Source of the DNA: Palsa-504 sp963742795 | GTDB lineage: Bacteria; Actinomycetota; Actinomycetes; Streptosporangiales; Streptosporangiaceae | Assembly: GCA_963742795.1 (NCBI GenBank) | Contig: CAVUNL010000026.1 | Location: 248,001-312,000 of the forward strand | Length of the DNA stretch: 64,000 bases | Direction of reading: 5' to 3' | In this document: positions 43,749-52,347 of the stretch, piece after piece | Layout: each line of letters starts with the position of its first letter | Numbering within the stretch: the stretch's first letter is position 1 | Program-made: the position numbers and the translations under genes | Notes under the pieces: generated by a model | Told to the model about the DNA's origin: nothing | The model's database searches: none | What the model saw: only the letters and a program-made list of their open reading frames with translations

Positions 43749-44276
43749 ATGCCACTATTCGAGTTCGAAGGCCTCAAGCCGGAGGTCAGCCCTACCGCGT
43801 GGATCGCGCCGACGGCCACCCTGATCGGGGACGTGCGCGTGGAGGCCGAGGCGTCCATCTGGTACGGCGCCGTGCTGCGTGCCGATTTCGGGCCGATCCT
43901 CGTGCGGCGGGGTGCGAACATCCAGGACGGGTCGGTGCTGCATGGCGGCAGCGACCCGGTGACCGAGGTGGGGGAGGGGGCGACCATCGGCCACCTGTGC
44001 GTGGTCCACGGCGCGGTCATCGGCACGGAAGCGCTGGTGGGGAACGGAGCCACGGTGCTCGACGGCGCGATCGTCGGCCGCCGGGCGCTGGTCGCGGGCG
44101 GCGCCACGGTGCCGCCGGGAATGGTCATCCCCGATGGCATGCTGGCCGCCGGCGTCCCGGCGCGGGTCGTCCGGGAGGTCAGCGGCGGAGCCAAGCAGTG
44201 GGTGGAGACCAACCCCGCCGTCTACCGCGACCTGGCCCGTCGGCATGCCGTCGGTGTACGGCCCATAGACCCGTGA
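43749..44276 (+). CDS. Gamma-class carbonic anhydrase / CaiE-PaaY-like hexapeptide protein
   Basis: Left-handed beta-helix protein of 175 aa. Hexapeptide turns run through GDVRVEAEASIWYGAVLRAD, and metal-ligand histidines are seen in VLHGG and IGHLCVVHGAVIG. Related proteins include CaiE of the carnitine operon and PaaY, as well as gamma carbonic anhydrases. The ATG at 43749 is chosen over an upstream start lacking family sequence. It is divergent from the IclR gene, so may belong to the same regulon. Confidence 0.87.
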   Translation: MPLFEFEGLKPEVSPTAWIAPTATLIGDVRVEAEASIWYGAVLRADFGPILVRRGANIQDGSVLHGGSDPVTEVGEGATIGHLCVVHGAVIGTEALVGNGATVLDGAIVGRRALVAGGATVPPGMVIPDGMLAAGVPARVVREVSGGAKQWVETNPAVYRDLARRHAVGVRPIDP

Positions 44277-44322
44277 CGGCCGCCGGGTTACCATCGCCCG
44301 GAATGCCTAGGAGGGGTACGTC

Positions 44323-44646
44323 ATGGATAAGGATCTGGCCGAGCAGGTCGCCGGCATCGCCCAGCGCGTGGTCGCCAGCGGGGCGATCTCCGCCAACGGG
44401 CACGGCAACGTCAGCGTCCGGGTACCCGGCGAGGAGGAGATGTACTTCACCGCGGGTCACGGCGTGCTGATCTTCCATCGCACCCCGGACCTGGCTATCC
44501 TGGCCGGCGGCGTCGTTGAGGAGGCGGCCCAGGCCGGCCTGAATTCCGAAGGACTGGGCGGACCGGTGGAGATCCCGCCAGACCTGCGGGCCGCCGCGTT
44601 GCAGCGGGCCATGGCCTTCGACAGCCGGGGGACCGTGCACGCCTGA
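44323..44646 (+). CDS. Short class II aldolase-like protein, probably truncated
   Basis: Protein of 107 aa. The first half, VASGAISANGHGNVSVRVPG followed by EEEMYFTAG, resembles the N-terminus of class II aldolase/adducin proteins, which are normally about 230 aa. The second half does not match the family and the metal-binding His cluster is missing. The ATG is preceded by AGGAGGGG. It is either a truncated remnant or a small divergent protein. The 105 bases after it hold nothing I can identify. Confidence 0.5.
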   Translation: MDKDLAEQVAGIAQRVVASGAISANGHGNVSVRVPGEEEMYFTAGHGVLIFHRTPDLAILAGGVVEEAAQAGLNSEGLGGPVEIPPDLRAAALQRAMAFDSRGTVHA

Positions 44647-44751
44647 TATGTACGCCACTACTGTGTCCACCGCTGTATCCTCCGCTGGCGAGCAGACCGC
44701 GCTGCGCTGTCGCCCGCTCAGGTCGGCGAGATTATCTCCACCCTGCTCGCC

Positions 44752-45306
44752 TTATCGCGGCTTCTTGACGGCCAGATCGCCCACTCGCACGGTTCCAGGC
44801 ACCACGATGCGCGTGTTCATCCCGCGCAGCCGGAGCCGGCGGCCGATCCGGGAGTTGACGAACCGCATCGCCTCGGTCCCGAAGCGCTCGATGAACTTCG
44901 CGCAGCCGGTGTGCGGCGCCTCGCTGACCCGCAGCACGGCGTCCCCCACCGCGAGCAGGCTCCCTGCCGGGAGGTTGTCCACGCTGAGGTCCAGATCGAG
45001 GTAGAGCTGATCCCCGGCCAGTGCCATCCGCTCGGTCCCTCCGGCGACCAGTTCGGCCAGCCGGGCGTTGATCACCGTCACCTGCTTGTCCGGGTGTGCG
45101 GAGCCGTCCGGCGTGCTGGCGCTGCCGCGGGTAAGCCAGTTGTCCCCCTTGAGCCCGGTGACCTGGTCCAGGACCGCCTCCTCCGGCAGGTCCCGCTGGC
45201 CCGTCTCCGGGCGGCGGACGAGCAGTACCAGCCGGCCGCCGTCCTGCGGGGACTCGCGGACATGGCCGAGACCGGCCTCCAGATGCTCACGCGACAGATG
45301 TTCCAC
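44752..45306 (-). CDS. MOSC-domain protein
   Basis: Protein of 184 aa. A MOSC (molybdenum cofactor sulfurase C-terminal-like) domain is recognisable from LKGDNWLTRG, VTVINARLAELVAGG and the conserved Cys in EAPHTGCAKFIERFG. The GTG at 45306 is selected because the long upstream extension is antisense to the divergent cupin gene and low in family sequence. Such proteins handle sulfur or molybdenum cofactor; the substrate is unknown. Confidence 0.8.
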   Translation of the reverse strand: MEHLSREHLEAGLGHVRESPQDGGRLVLLVRRPETGQRDLPEEAVLDQVTGLKGDNWLTRGSASTPDGSAHPDKQVTVINARLAELVAGGTERMALAGDQLYLDLDLSVDNLPAGSLLAVGDAVLRVSEAPHTGCAKFIERFGTEAMRFVNSRIGRRLRLRGMNTRIVVPGTVRVGDLAVKKPR

Positions 45307-45361
45307 AACCCCGATTCTCGCCAGCCAGCGCCTGATTGGCCAACCGATATCCTGCCACCCC

Positions 45362-45766
45362 ATGGACGAGCGATTTGACACCGTGCAGCTGCCGGACGAG
45401 CCAGATGCCGTCGCACCCGACGGCTCGGACGTGCGCGTGCTGCTCCAGCTCGCCCGAGGCTCGATGGCGCATTTCGAGCTGGGCGCAGGCCGGGTCTCCC
45501 GGGCCGTTGCGCACCGTTCGGTCGAGGAGATCTGGTACATCCTGAATGGGAACGGCCAGATGTGGCGGCGGCAGGCCGAGCGGGAGGAGACGGTGTCCCT
45601 GCGCTCCGGGACCTGCGTGTCCATTCCCGCGGGCACGCATTTCCAGTTCCGGGCGGACAGCAGCGGTCCGCTAGCCGCGGTTGGCATGACCATGCCGCCC
45701 TGGCCCGGCGAAGACGAGGCATACGAGGTCCCCGGCACCTGGCCCGCCCACCCCAGCGGCACCTAA
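45362..45766 (+). CDS. Cupin-domain protein
   Basis: A 134-residue single-domain cupin with RSVEEIWYILNGNGQMW (motif 1) and CVSIPAGTHFQFR (motif 2), including the metal-ligand Glu and His positions. The ATG at 45362 is divergent from the MOSC gene. Its 3' end overlaps the facing GNAT gene by 96 bases. Function unknown. Confidence 0.82.
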   Translation: MDERFDTVQLPDEPDAVAPDGSDVRVLLQLARGSMAHFELGAGRVSRAVAHRSVEEIWYILNGNGQMWRRQAEREETVSLRSGTCVSIPAGTHFQFRADSSGPLAAVGMTMPPWPGEDEAYEVPGTWPAHPSGT

Positions 45767-46219
45767 GGCCGTGGTGTCAAGGCGCATCCGCGGCGCGGTC
45801 CTGAACCTGGTCACAGCCTCCCGGTAAACCACAAAGCCGGCCTTCTCGTAAAACGCCAGCGCATGCGGGTTCGCGGTCACCTCAACCCACCCGATCCCGC
45901 GCCTGCGCGCGATCGCGATCATGTCCAGCACCATGGCCCGCCCGATCCCACGCCTCATCAACCCGGGCTCGACGAACAGATCCTCGATCTCGAAGGCGTC
46001 CCCGGCGCCGAGCCAGCTAGCGAAGCCGACGATCTCACCCCCCGCGACCGCCGCCCGCGTCCGCCCCTCTCGCACCGCGAGATCAGAAAACCTCAGCGTC
46101 TCGGGATGCGCCAGCAGGTTCGGCCGGTCTCCCTCGTTGGACAACGACGACCTGCGGTACACCCCGCTCAACGCCGTCATGTCGTCGGCCACCGCGTCGC
46201 GAATCGAGACCCCAGTCAC
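45671..46219 (-). CDS. GNAT-family N-acetyltransferase
   Basis: Acetyltransferase of 182 aa. The acetyl-CoA motif is VEPGLMRRGIGRAMVLDMIA, followed by VEVTANPHALAFYEKAGFVV. Its C-terminal 30 residues overlap antisense the cupin gene by 96 bases. The family end would be close to PRMRLD, so the stop may lie beyond the natural end. Substrate unknown. Confidence 0.83.
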   Translation of the reverse strand: MTGVSIRDAVADDMTALSGVYRRSSLSNEGDRPNLLAHPETLRFSDLAVREGRTRAAVAGGEIVGFASWLGAGDAFEIEDLFVEPGLMRRGIGRAMVLDMIAIARRRGIGWVEVTANPHALAFYEKAGFVVYREAVTRFRTAPRMRLDTTALGAAGVGGPGAGDLVCLVFAGPGRHGHANRG

Positions 46220-46437
46220 GCCCTAGGTTCGCCCAGGACCAGCCATTCCGCCAATTGATTTTCGCGCGCATATTCGCGTGCCCAAACGTCCCACTGGCCC
46301 CGACCTGACATGCCCGGGCACCGACAGCCATAAGCCGCAGAACCCGGGCCAGGGGAAGATCATCCGCCTGGACAGGCACCTGCGTAAACTCGGAGAAGCG
46401 CGCTAGGGCACCATTGCCGCGGATCGGGAGGTCAGTT

Positions 46438-46770
46438 GTGGGACGGGAAATACGTATAGCGCTGATGCTGACGGCAGCTGCGTGCCTGGTGGCCGTGCTA
46501 GTGGACTGGGCAGTGGAGGAACTGAACAGCGAGGCGACGCAGGCCAGTGTCGAGGCTGAGCAGGCCAGTGTCGAGGCTGAGCAGGCCAGTGTCGAGGCTG
46601 AGCAGGCCAGTGTCGAGGCTGAGCAGGCCATCGTCGAGGCAGAGCAGGCCACCGTCGAGGCAGAGCAGGCCACCGTCGAGGCAGAGCAGGCCACCGTCGA
46701 GGCAGGGCAAGAAGATACTGGAAGAGCCCAGGACGCGACCGCGGAATCGCACGACCAAGGCGTGAGGTAG
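46438..46770 (+). CDS. Membrane-anchored heptad-repeat (coiled-coil) protein
   Basis: Small protein of 110 aa: an N-terminal helix (IRIALMLTAAACLVAVLVDW) and eight perfect heptads of the type QASVEAE / QATVEAE, ideal for a long coiled coil. It ends with a short polar tail. The GTG at 46438 is chosen because GGGAGG lies at good spacing; an in-frame TTG at 46414 is possible. The opposite strand is also open through the repeat because of its composition, but only this strand gives a sensible protein. No known family recognised. Confidence 0.55.
   Translation: MGREIRIALMLTAAACLVAVLVDWAVEELNSEATQASVEAEQASVEAEQASVEAEQASVEAEQAIVEAEQATVEAEQATVEAEQATVEAGQEDTGRAQDATAESHDQGVR
46540..46707. repeat. 21-base minisatellite, eight tandem units
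   Basis: Eight head-to-tail 21-base units. The first four are identical (caggccagtgtcgaggctga plus g). The next four carry ATC or ACC for AGT and GCA for GCT. Each unit encodes exactly one heptad. Block-wise variation shows two rounds of expansion. Confidence 0.95.
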
Positions 46771-47026
46771 CAGGCGGCCGGCCAAGCGCCGCACAGACAG
46801 CGGATATCCGCCCGCCGACCCCGGCCGGGGATGCCAAGTGCTCAGACGAGCCCCGCGGTCGTGGCACTGACGGTGACACGGCCCGTACCCGTGCGGCAAG
46901 ACGGGACAGACACGGCCAATCTTCGAGCGATCGGCTGTATCCGTCCCGGCAGAATACGAACTATAAGTTTCCGGGGGCGCAAGCGGCTAGCTTTGAGGTG
47001 GGCCGGGCTTCACTGGAGGCGGGTAT

Positions 47027-47710
47027 ATGCACCTGTTTGAGTGCGAGGCGACGTTCGAGGCCGAGCCAGCCGAGATCTGGAAGGTGTGGACGGACGTGGA
47101 ACGCTGGCCTGAGTGGGATGTCAGCAAGGAGATCGCCCGGCTCGATGGCCCGTTCCAGCCCGGTGTCTCCGGCTGGGCAAAGCAGCGCGGCAACCTTGGC
47201 GGCCCCTTCACCATCACCGCGGTGGATGACGGGCGGCGTTGGGTGACCGAATGCCCGATCCCCCTGGGCAAGGTCGTCTTCGACCATTTGCTCGAGCCAG
47301 CCGGCGAGGGACACGTCCGGGTGGTCAAGAGAGTTGAGGTGTACGGCGGATTCGGGTCCCTGCTCCGGCTGATCGCCCCCAAGATGCGCCGCGACATAAG
47401 CCAGTCTTTGGCTGCCCTGGAACGTCAGCTTTCCGCGTTAGGAACCAGAAGACACGGGCACCAAGTTCACGGCTTTGGCCCGAGCCAGAGTAGCAGCGAG
47501 GTGATCGCCAGGTCGGATTCGTCCAGGAGCCATGCGGCGGAAGCTGATGGCCAGGTCCCGGCGCCGAAAGGCGGAGAACGTCGGCCGGTACTTCCATCCC
47601 TCGCCCCAGGCGATTGCCCGAGCTCACCAGCCCGCTTGCTCACGGCGGCACCAGGCGCTGAGCTGGCCCCCGGCTTCCTGGTCCAGCCCCGCGAACGGGG
47701 CGGTCCATAG
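47027..47710 (+). CDS. SRPBCC-family protein with abnormal C-terminal extension
   Basis: The first 140 residues are an SRPBCC (START-like) domain: FEAEPAEIWKVWTDVERWPE, a mid-domain FTITAVDDGRRWV, and a final helix MRRDISQSLAALERQLSALG. The remaining 85 residues are low-complexity and unlike the family, so the ancestral stop near 47460 has probably been lost. The DNA from 47460 to 47768 may be decayed sequence. The preceding 256 bases (46771-47026) show no gene. Ligand unknown. Confidence 0.7.
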   Translation: MHLFECEATFEAEPAEIWKVWTDVERWPEWDVSKEIARLDGPFQPGVSGWAKQRGNLGGPFTITAVDDGRRWVTECPIPLGKVVFDHLLEPAGEGHVRVVKRVEVYGGFGSLLRLIAPKMRRDISQSLAALERQLSALGTRRHGHQVHGFGPSQSSSEVIARSDSSRSHAAEADGQVPAPKGGERRPVLPSLAPGDCPSSPARLLTAAPGAELAPGFLVQPRERGGP

Positions 47711-47768
47711 CGTCAACTGCCACAGTCGCCAAGCTTGACGGCGGCGGTGCAGCCGGCGGAAGCCAACC

Positions 47769-49013
47769 TCAGTCGCGCTGGCTCATCCACACCGAAACGT
47801 GGGCAGGGTCCAGCGCCTGGTGCACCACGCCGGCCAGGTCGGCCTGGACCGCGTCCAGGTCGACGGCGTCTTTCAGCCGCGCCGCGAATGCCGCCACGGT
47901 CTTGTCGGCGTCATAGCGGGCCCGGTTGAACCGCCGGTCCACCGCCCGCTGGACTCGTTGCCTCAGCGGATTGAACAATGCCGCCGCTGCCAGCGTGGCG
48001 GCGGCCACCGCCACCGGAGTGCGGAACTGGAACACCTGGGTGGCCAGCAGGACCAGTCCTGTGTACACCCCGACCAGCAGGCCGGTCACGATCGTGTACG
48101 ACAGGGTCCGGGAGATGATCCGGTCTATGTCGTACAGCCGGTACTTCAAGATAGCCATGGCCATGCTGGCCGGAAGCGCCGCCGCGCCGAGCCCGAGCAG
48201 AAAGCCGAGAACCAGCTGGACCTGAGGCAGATCTGGGTAGAGCGCCAGTACTGGCTGAAAGATGACTTGGGAGACGGCAAGGACGGCGGCGCCGCTCAGC
48301 AGCCACTTCAGCTGCTGGCGCCGCTCCCCCGACGAGCGCCGCCAGCTCAGTACCTGCGCAGCGACGAACGACAGCAAGAAGGCGGCGAGCACCGGGAAGA
48401 TCAGCCAGTAAAAGGTGGCCGACGAAATGGCCGTGAGACCCCCGCCTGAGTCGACGCGGACATGGCGCGCGGCAAGGGCGGTAGCCGCAAGCGCATACGT
48501 GCCCCCCGCGTGGCATGCAACCACCGCCAGGAAGGACCACAGCACCGGACGCCAGCGCGGCGACGGGAGCCGCCCGTCGGGGAACAGCAGGATCGCGAGC
48601 CCGAGCAGCACGATGCCCGGCGACCAGGAATACTCCAGCAGCAGCGCGACCGCGCCAAACGGCAGGTGGTGGCCAAGACGGTAAGCGAGCAGCGCATAGG
48701 ACGCGGCATCCGCCGGGAGCAGCTGGAGGCAAGCGGGGACGGTGAGCAGGATCCAGCCGATCGCGTTGCGGGGCTGCCGGCGGACGATGACGAAACCCAC
48801 CGCCGAGAACAGCACGGCCACAGCGATGTTCTGACCGCCGTTTAGCTGCCAGTTCTGGTGCGCCAGGGCGTAGAGCGGCACTGAGGCGGCGGCAAGTAGA
48901 ACGGCAAGCACGACCAGTACTACCGCGATCGCTGATGACGCCACCACGAAGCGGCGCGCCGCGACCTCCGTCGTCACCGGTACCGGCCCGGCTGCCGGCT
49001 GCGCCTCCTGCAT
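47769..49013 (-). CDS. Polytopic membrane protein, kinase-like sensor region without kinase domain
   Basis: Protein of about 414 aa with roughly nine hydrophobic segments in the first 330 residues, then a cytoplasmic helix YRLYDIDRIISRTLSYTIVT, another pair of helices and a C-terminal segment QRVQRAVDRRFNRARYDADK. This layout is the N-terminal sensor part of a common actinobacterial histidine-kinase family, but the HisKA and ATPase domains are absent. The ATG at 49013 is the most likely of several starts; ATG 49103 is an alternative. Function unknown. Confidence 0.65.
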   Translation of the reverse strand: MQEAQPAAGPVPVTTEVAARRFVVASSAIAVVLVVLAVLLAAASVPLYALAHQNWQLNGGQNIAVAVLFSAVGFVIVRRQPRNAIGWILLTVPACLQLLPADAASYALLAYRLGHHLPFGAVALLLEYSWSPGIVLLGLAILLFPDGRLPSPRWRPVLWSFLAVVACHAGGTYALAATALAARHVRVDSGGGLTAISSATFYWLIFPVLAAFLLSFVAAQVLSWRRSSGERRQQLKWLLSGAAVLAVSQVIFQPVLALYPDLPQVQLVLGFLLGLGAAALPASMAMAILKYRLYDIDRIISRTLSYTIVTGLLVGVYTGLVLLATQVFQFRTPVAVAAATLAAAALFNPLRQRVQRAVDRRFNRARYDADKTVAAFAARLKDAVDLDAVQADLAGVVHQALDPAHVSVWMSQRD

Positions 49014-49169
49014 GACCGCAACGTACGCCCGCACCGTTCCGGGACCGTTACCGCTCAGCACGGAAACCCCGGTTAGTACTCCAACGGACTTCGTTATCTT
49101 CATGATTGGGGGCTTGCCGACGTCGTGCTGGCCCGGCACGACGCGTCGGGCACCTGGGTTGCTGGCACG

Positions 49170-49547
49170 ATGAATCACATGCCTGCTGTCCGCCGCTTCA
49201 CGGCCGGGGATGCCCCTGCCGCCGCAGCCATCATCCGCGGCCTTCCGGACTACTTCACCGACGATGTGCCCGCCAAGGTCGAACGCGACGCCGCCAGCCA
49301 CCAGGCCTGGGTCCTCACCGACTCCGAGTCGGTCGCGGGCATCGCCGTAGCTGCCAGGAAATCACCCGGCGGGGCAGAAATCCTGTGGCTCGCCGTCGAT
49401 GCTGCCCGGCGCGGCCGCGGGCACGGAACCAGGCTGCTCGGCCACGTCCTGGACCACCTGGCCACCGCCGGAATCAGCATCGTGGAGGCCAAGACCCTGG
49501 ACCGCTCCTCCGGCTACCGCCCCTACGAGGCCACCCGCCGTCCGTAA
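49170..49547 (+). CDS. GNAT acetyltransferase, C-terminally shortened
   Basis: A 125-residue GNAT protein. The acetyl-CoA motif region is ILWLAVDAARRGRGHGTRLL, followed by IVEAKTLDRSSGYRPYEATR. The usual final strand (beginning A-F-W/Y-x-x-x-G-F) is missing: translation stops right after YEATRRP, so 20-30 residues are lost. Probably inactive or a recent truncation. Confidence 0.7.
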   Translation: MNHMPAVRRFTAGDAPAAAAIIRGLPDYFTDDVPAKVERDAASHQAWVLTDSESVAGIAVAARKSPGGAEILWLAVDAARRGRGHGTRLLGHVLDHLATAGISIVEAKTLDRSSGYRPYEATRRP

Positions 49548-49933
49548 CGCTCTCGGAACGCCGTGCCACTAGCGTTAGCGCATTCCGGTATGGCGGCCAA
49601 GAGGAGAGGCAATCCGGTGAGTCCGAGGGCACGCGCCTGGCAGTGGCTGCCTCACGTACGCCCCATCATCGTTCCGGCGGTCAGCTTCGGGCCCTTGGTC
49701 CGGCCGCATGTCCCGATGACTGTTCCGGATCAAGATTCCTCGATGTGCGGCGCAACCTTTTGGCGCCACATACCCCTGTCTATATATGACCGTCCTGGTA
49801 TCGGACGGTTCCGCCAGCGAAAAGTGGGGGAGGCGCGCTGATGGTGCTACGGAGCCACTTGGCCCGCGTCGCCGAGATCACCGGGAGCCGCGGCGGGCTA
49901 CCGGGATTCCTGGTCGGCGGGTGAACTCGGCCG
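49548..49933. other. 386-base region without a supported gene
   Basis: Short open frames exist on both strands but none has a ribosome site plus recognisable sequence. An AT-rich patch (TCTATATATGACC near 49780) stands out and could include a promoter for the sigma-factor pair downstream. I see nothing else. Confidence 0.5.
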
Positions 49934-50497
49934 ATGGTTCTGATGAGCCTTGAGGAGGAGTACGACGACCAGGTCACCGTGCTCTACCGCAGGTACGCGG
50001 GCCGGGTGCAGGGTTATCTGGTCAATATGGGCTGCGACCAGGGCCTGGCCGAAGAGATCACGGATGACGCCTTCCTGGCCGCGCGTCGTCGCTGGGCGCG
50101 GGTGCGGACCCTTGATGAGCCCGAAGGCTACGTCTTCAAGATTGCCAGGAATGAACGGGGCAAGCGGCAGAAGGCTCACGATTGCCGCGCGAAGGACCTG
50201 GATCCCGATCCGAATGCGGCGGTGCGGGCCGCTGGCGATGACTATGCCCAGATCGTGGCCGATCGCGCTGCTGTCTGGCAGGCGCTGCGCCAGTTGCCAG
50301 CCGGCCAGCAGGAAGCAGTCGTGCTGCGGGACGTCGCGGGCCTTTCTGAAGCCGCGACCGCCCGGGCCATGGGCGTCAGCGCAGGTTGCGTGAAACGGTA
50401 CACGTTCGAGGGCCGGCACAGACTCCGCGTTCTGCTCGCAGATTTCCGGCGGCCGGAAGAGCGGCCGGAAGAGCGGGCAGGAGAAGGGAACGGCTGA
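49934..50497 (+). CDS. ECF-type RNA polymerase sigma factor (first of tandem pair)
   Basis: Sigma factor of 187 aa. Region 2 is VTVLYRRYAGRVQGYLVNMG and EEITDDAFLAARRRW. Region 4 is LRQLPAGQQEAVVLRDVAGL and ATARAMGVSAGCVKRYTFEG. An ATG at 49943 is an alternative start. The stop TGA shares one base with the ATG of a second sigma gene. No anti-sigma gene is adjacent. Confidence 0.85.
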   Translation: MVLMSLEEEYDDQVTVLYRRYAGRVQGYLVNMGCDQGLAEEITDDAFLAARRRWARVRTLDEPEGYVFKIARNERGKRQKAHDCRAKDLDPDPNAAVRAAGDDYAQIVADRAAVWQALRQLPAGQQEAVVLRDVAGLSEAATARAMGVSAGCVKRYTFEGRHRLRVLLADFRRPEERPEERAGEGNG

Positions 50498-51261
50498 TGA
50501 TCGGGGACCAGGAGCTGGATGCTCTTTTTACCACGCTCGGCGGCCAGCTCGATGACGCGGAGCTCGACCGCCGGGTGGCCGGGATCCGGGGTGCCCTGCG
50601 CCGGCTGCGTGAGGATCAAGCCGAAGCCACCCGGATCAATGCCCTAGCGACGGATCCCGATGACGAACCGTCGATGGCCGCGCTGGTCACCCGCGCGGCG
50701 GAGGGCGACCCGATTGCCTGGGAGGAGATCGTGGAGCGGTACGCGCCGCTGGTGTGGTCGATCTGCCGCCGGTTCCAGCTCAGCGGCCATGAAATCGAGG
50801 ACGTGGCGCAGAACGTATGGCTGCTGCTGGTCGAACACTGCGGTCGGCTGCGCGAACCGGCCGCACTGCCCGGCTGGCTGGCCACCACCACCCGGCGGGA
50901 ATGTCTCCGCGTGGTGACGGCAACCCAGAAGTCCGAACGAGCGGAGACGAAGCTGGACGAAACGCTCCAGTTCGCCAGCGATACGGCGATCGAGGAAGAG
51001 ATCCTCACCGCCGAACGGAACGCGGCCTGGCGCGCGGCGTTCGCCGAGCTCCCGCCGCGCTGCCAGAAGTTCCTGGCCATGCTCATGGCCGACCCGCCGT
51101 ACTCCTACGCGGAGATCAGCGCGGCACTAAACATCCCGGTCGGCAGCATCGGCCCCCAGCGAGCCCGCTGCCTGCAACGGTTGCGCCGGTCCGACGCCGT
51201 CATCGCCCGCGGCCGGGGCGACGGACCAAGCCCGCCACCCGGGGAGGCGGCGGGGGTCTGA
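50497..51261 (+). CDS. ECF-type RNA polymerase sigma factor (second of tandem pair)
   Basis: Sigma factor of 254 aa. An acidic/helical N-terminal extension of about 65 residues (IGDQELDALFTTLGGQLDDA) precedes region 2 (IVERYAPLVWSICRRFQLSG, EDVAQNVWLLLVEHCGRLRE). Region 4 is AFAELPPRCQKFLAMLMADP with PYSYAEISAALNIPVGSIGP. It starts within the last base of the upstream sigma gene. The extension resembles short regulatory segments seen between sigma genes and may modulate activity; that is speculative. Confidence 0.83.
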   Translation: MIGDQELDALFTTLGGQLDDAELDRRVAGIRGALRRLREDQAEATRINALATDPDDEPSMAALVTRAAEGDPIAWEEIVERYAPLVWSICRRFQLSGHEIEDVAQNVWLLLVEHCGRLREPAALPGWLATTTRRECLRVVTATQKSERAETKLDETLQFASDTAIEEEILTAERNAAWRAAFAELPPRCQKFLAMLMADPPYSYAEISAALNIPVGSIGPQRARCLQRLRRSDAVIARGRGDGPSPPPGEAAGV

Positions 51262-51319
51262 CGGCCGGGACGACGAGCAGCTTCGCGCGGCGCGCCAAAA
51301 CAAGCCGATCTATGTGCGG

Positions 51320-51652
51320 TCATCCTGGCACGGACTCGGACCGGTGCCTCGGCGCCTGCTCCGGACGGCTGTCAAGCCAGAGCGCCCAGGGCTCGATCAC
51401 GCCGATCTGCAGCAGTCTGGCTGAGGCCCACGGATCCCGGGCGAGGCGTGTCCTGACCTCCTGCTCATCGGCGGCCTCGACCACGTGCAGGGTCTGCTCG
51501 CCGTTGCCAACCGGGCCGCCCAGGATGACGAAGCCGTCGTCGACCAGCCCGTCCATGAAGGCCGCGTGCTCATCCCAGCCGTCCTGCTCCCGGATGGGGC
51601 GCGTGGGGTCCCAGCCGGGGCCGTGTACCAGCCTGACCGCGAAATGTGCCAT
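51320..51652 (-). CDS. YciI-like protein
   Basis: A 110-residue YCII-related protein: MAHFAVRLVHGPGWDPTRPI, then EHAAFMDGLVDDGFVILGGP and a C-terminal ARLLQIGVIEPWALWL. Putative active-site His/Asp pair in EHAAFMDGL. It faces the sigma-factor pair. Function unknown. Confidence 0.8.
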   Translation of the reverse strand: MAHFAVRLVHGPGWDPTRPIREQDGWDEHAAFMDGLVDDGFVILGGPVGNGEQTLHVVEAADEQEVRTRLARDPWASARLLQIGVIEPWALWLDSRPEQAPRHRSESVPG

Positions 51653-51773
51653 GTCCGGAGCGTACTGGCCGCCACTGACAGATAGACGCTGACAGACAGA
51701 TCAGTCGTCCCGGTGAACCGTTCCGCAGCGCGGGTCTACCGTTGTCAACGGTGGCCGCGAGGAAGGGAACCCG

Positions 51774-52211
51774 ATGGCGCCCCGAGTAAACAGCGACCTG
51801 CTGCTGGTCGGAAGCCTGCCGGCGCACTCGGCCGATTCGGCCCTGCGCGCTGCGGCGGGATTCTTCGGCGACCTGGTGTTCGCGCTGCCCGACGGCGAGA
51901 CGGGCCCCCGGGCCGCATGGGTCGGCTATGAGCGGGAACGGCTCGTCCGGCCGAACCCCGGCCTGGTCGTGGTCCAGGAGACCGAATCGCCGACCGGGAT
52001 CCCGCGGCACGCGTACGAAACGCCGGTGTTCGGCATCGCCCCCGGCGTCACCGAACTGCGGTGGGATTCCTGGCCTCGCATCGACGATGCGATCGCGGGC
52101 TACCGGGTGTTCAGCGCGTTGCGCGCCGAGGGGATGATCCCTGGCCACCTCCGGTTCCAGGTCGGGCTCCCGTTCCCGGCCAGCGCCGTCCGCGGCGCAG
52201 AACCCCGCTGA
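51774..52211 (+). CDS. N-terminal fragment of a MetE/UroD-superfamily-like protein
   Basis: Protein of 145 aa: LLLVGSLPAHSADSALRAAA, FALPDGETGPRAAWVGYERE, ESPTGIPRHAYETPVFGIAP and LRFQVGLPFPASAV. These blocks resemble the start of an uncharacterised actinobacterial family of about 350 aa with a MetE/UroD-like barrel, so roughly 60 percent is missing. Translation stops soon after PASAV and the next 136 bases do not continue it. Best read as a truncated, probably non-functional gene. Confidence 0.6.
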   Translation: MAPRVNSDLLLVGSLPAHSADSALRAAAGFFGDLVFALPDGETGPRAAWVGYERERLVRPNPGLVVVQETESPTGIPRHAYETPVFGIAPGVTELRWDSWPRIDDAIAGYRVFSALRAEGMIPGHLRFQVGLPFPASAVRGAEPR

Positions 52212-52347
52212 CGCCGTGAAGCCGGTCAGGCGTCCCTCCGTCGCGGCAGGTACATGGCCAGCCCGTCTTGGACATCGGGGTGAGCTTTCCCTGAGCGGCC
52301 GCTGATACGTTACCCGCAGGTCCCAACGCGCGTAACGGAGGTTCGGC

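Noticed and set aside
46540..46707. Possible CRISPR array
   Set aside because: Units are directly adjacent without spacers and encode in-frame heptads.
46403..46899. Two minus-strand frames through the heptad minisatellite (ALPRRWP- and LSLDTGL-type repeats)
   Set aside because: Open only because of repeat composition; no start context and no sensible protein.
47325..47768. Small frames on both strands after the SRPBCC domain
   Set aside because: A faint minus-strand protein-like stretch (GWKYRPTFSAFRRRDLAISF) is interrupted by a stop and could not be assigned.
49563..49841. 92-codon plus-strand frame before the sigma pair
   Set aside because: No ribosome site, no recognisable sequence, competes with equally weak frames.
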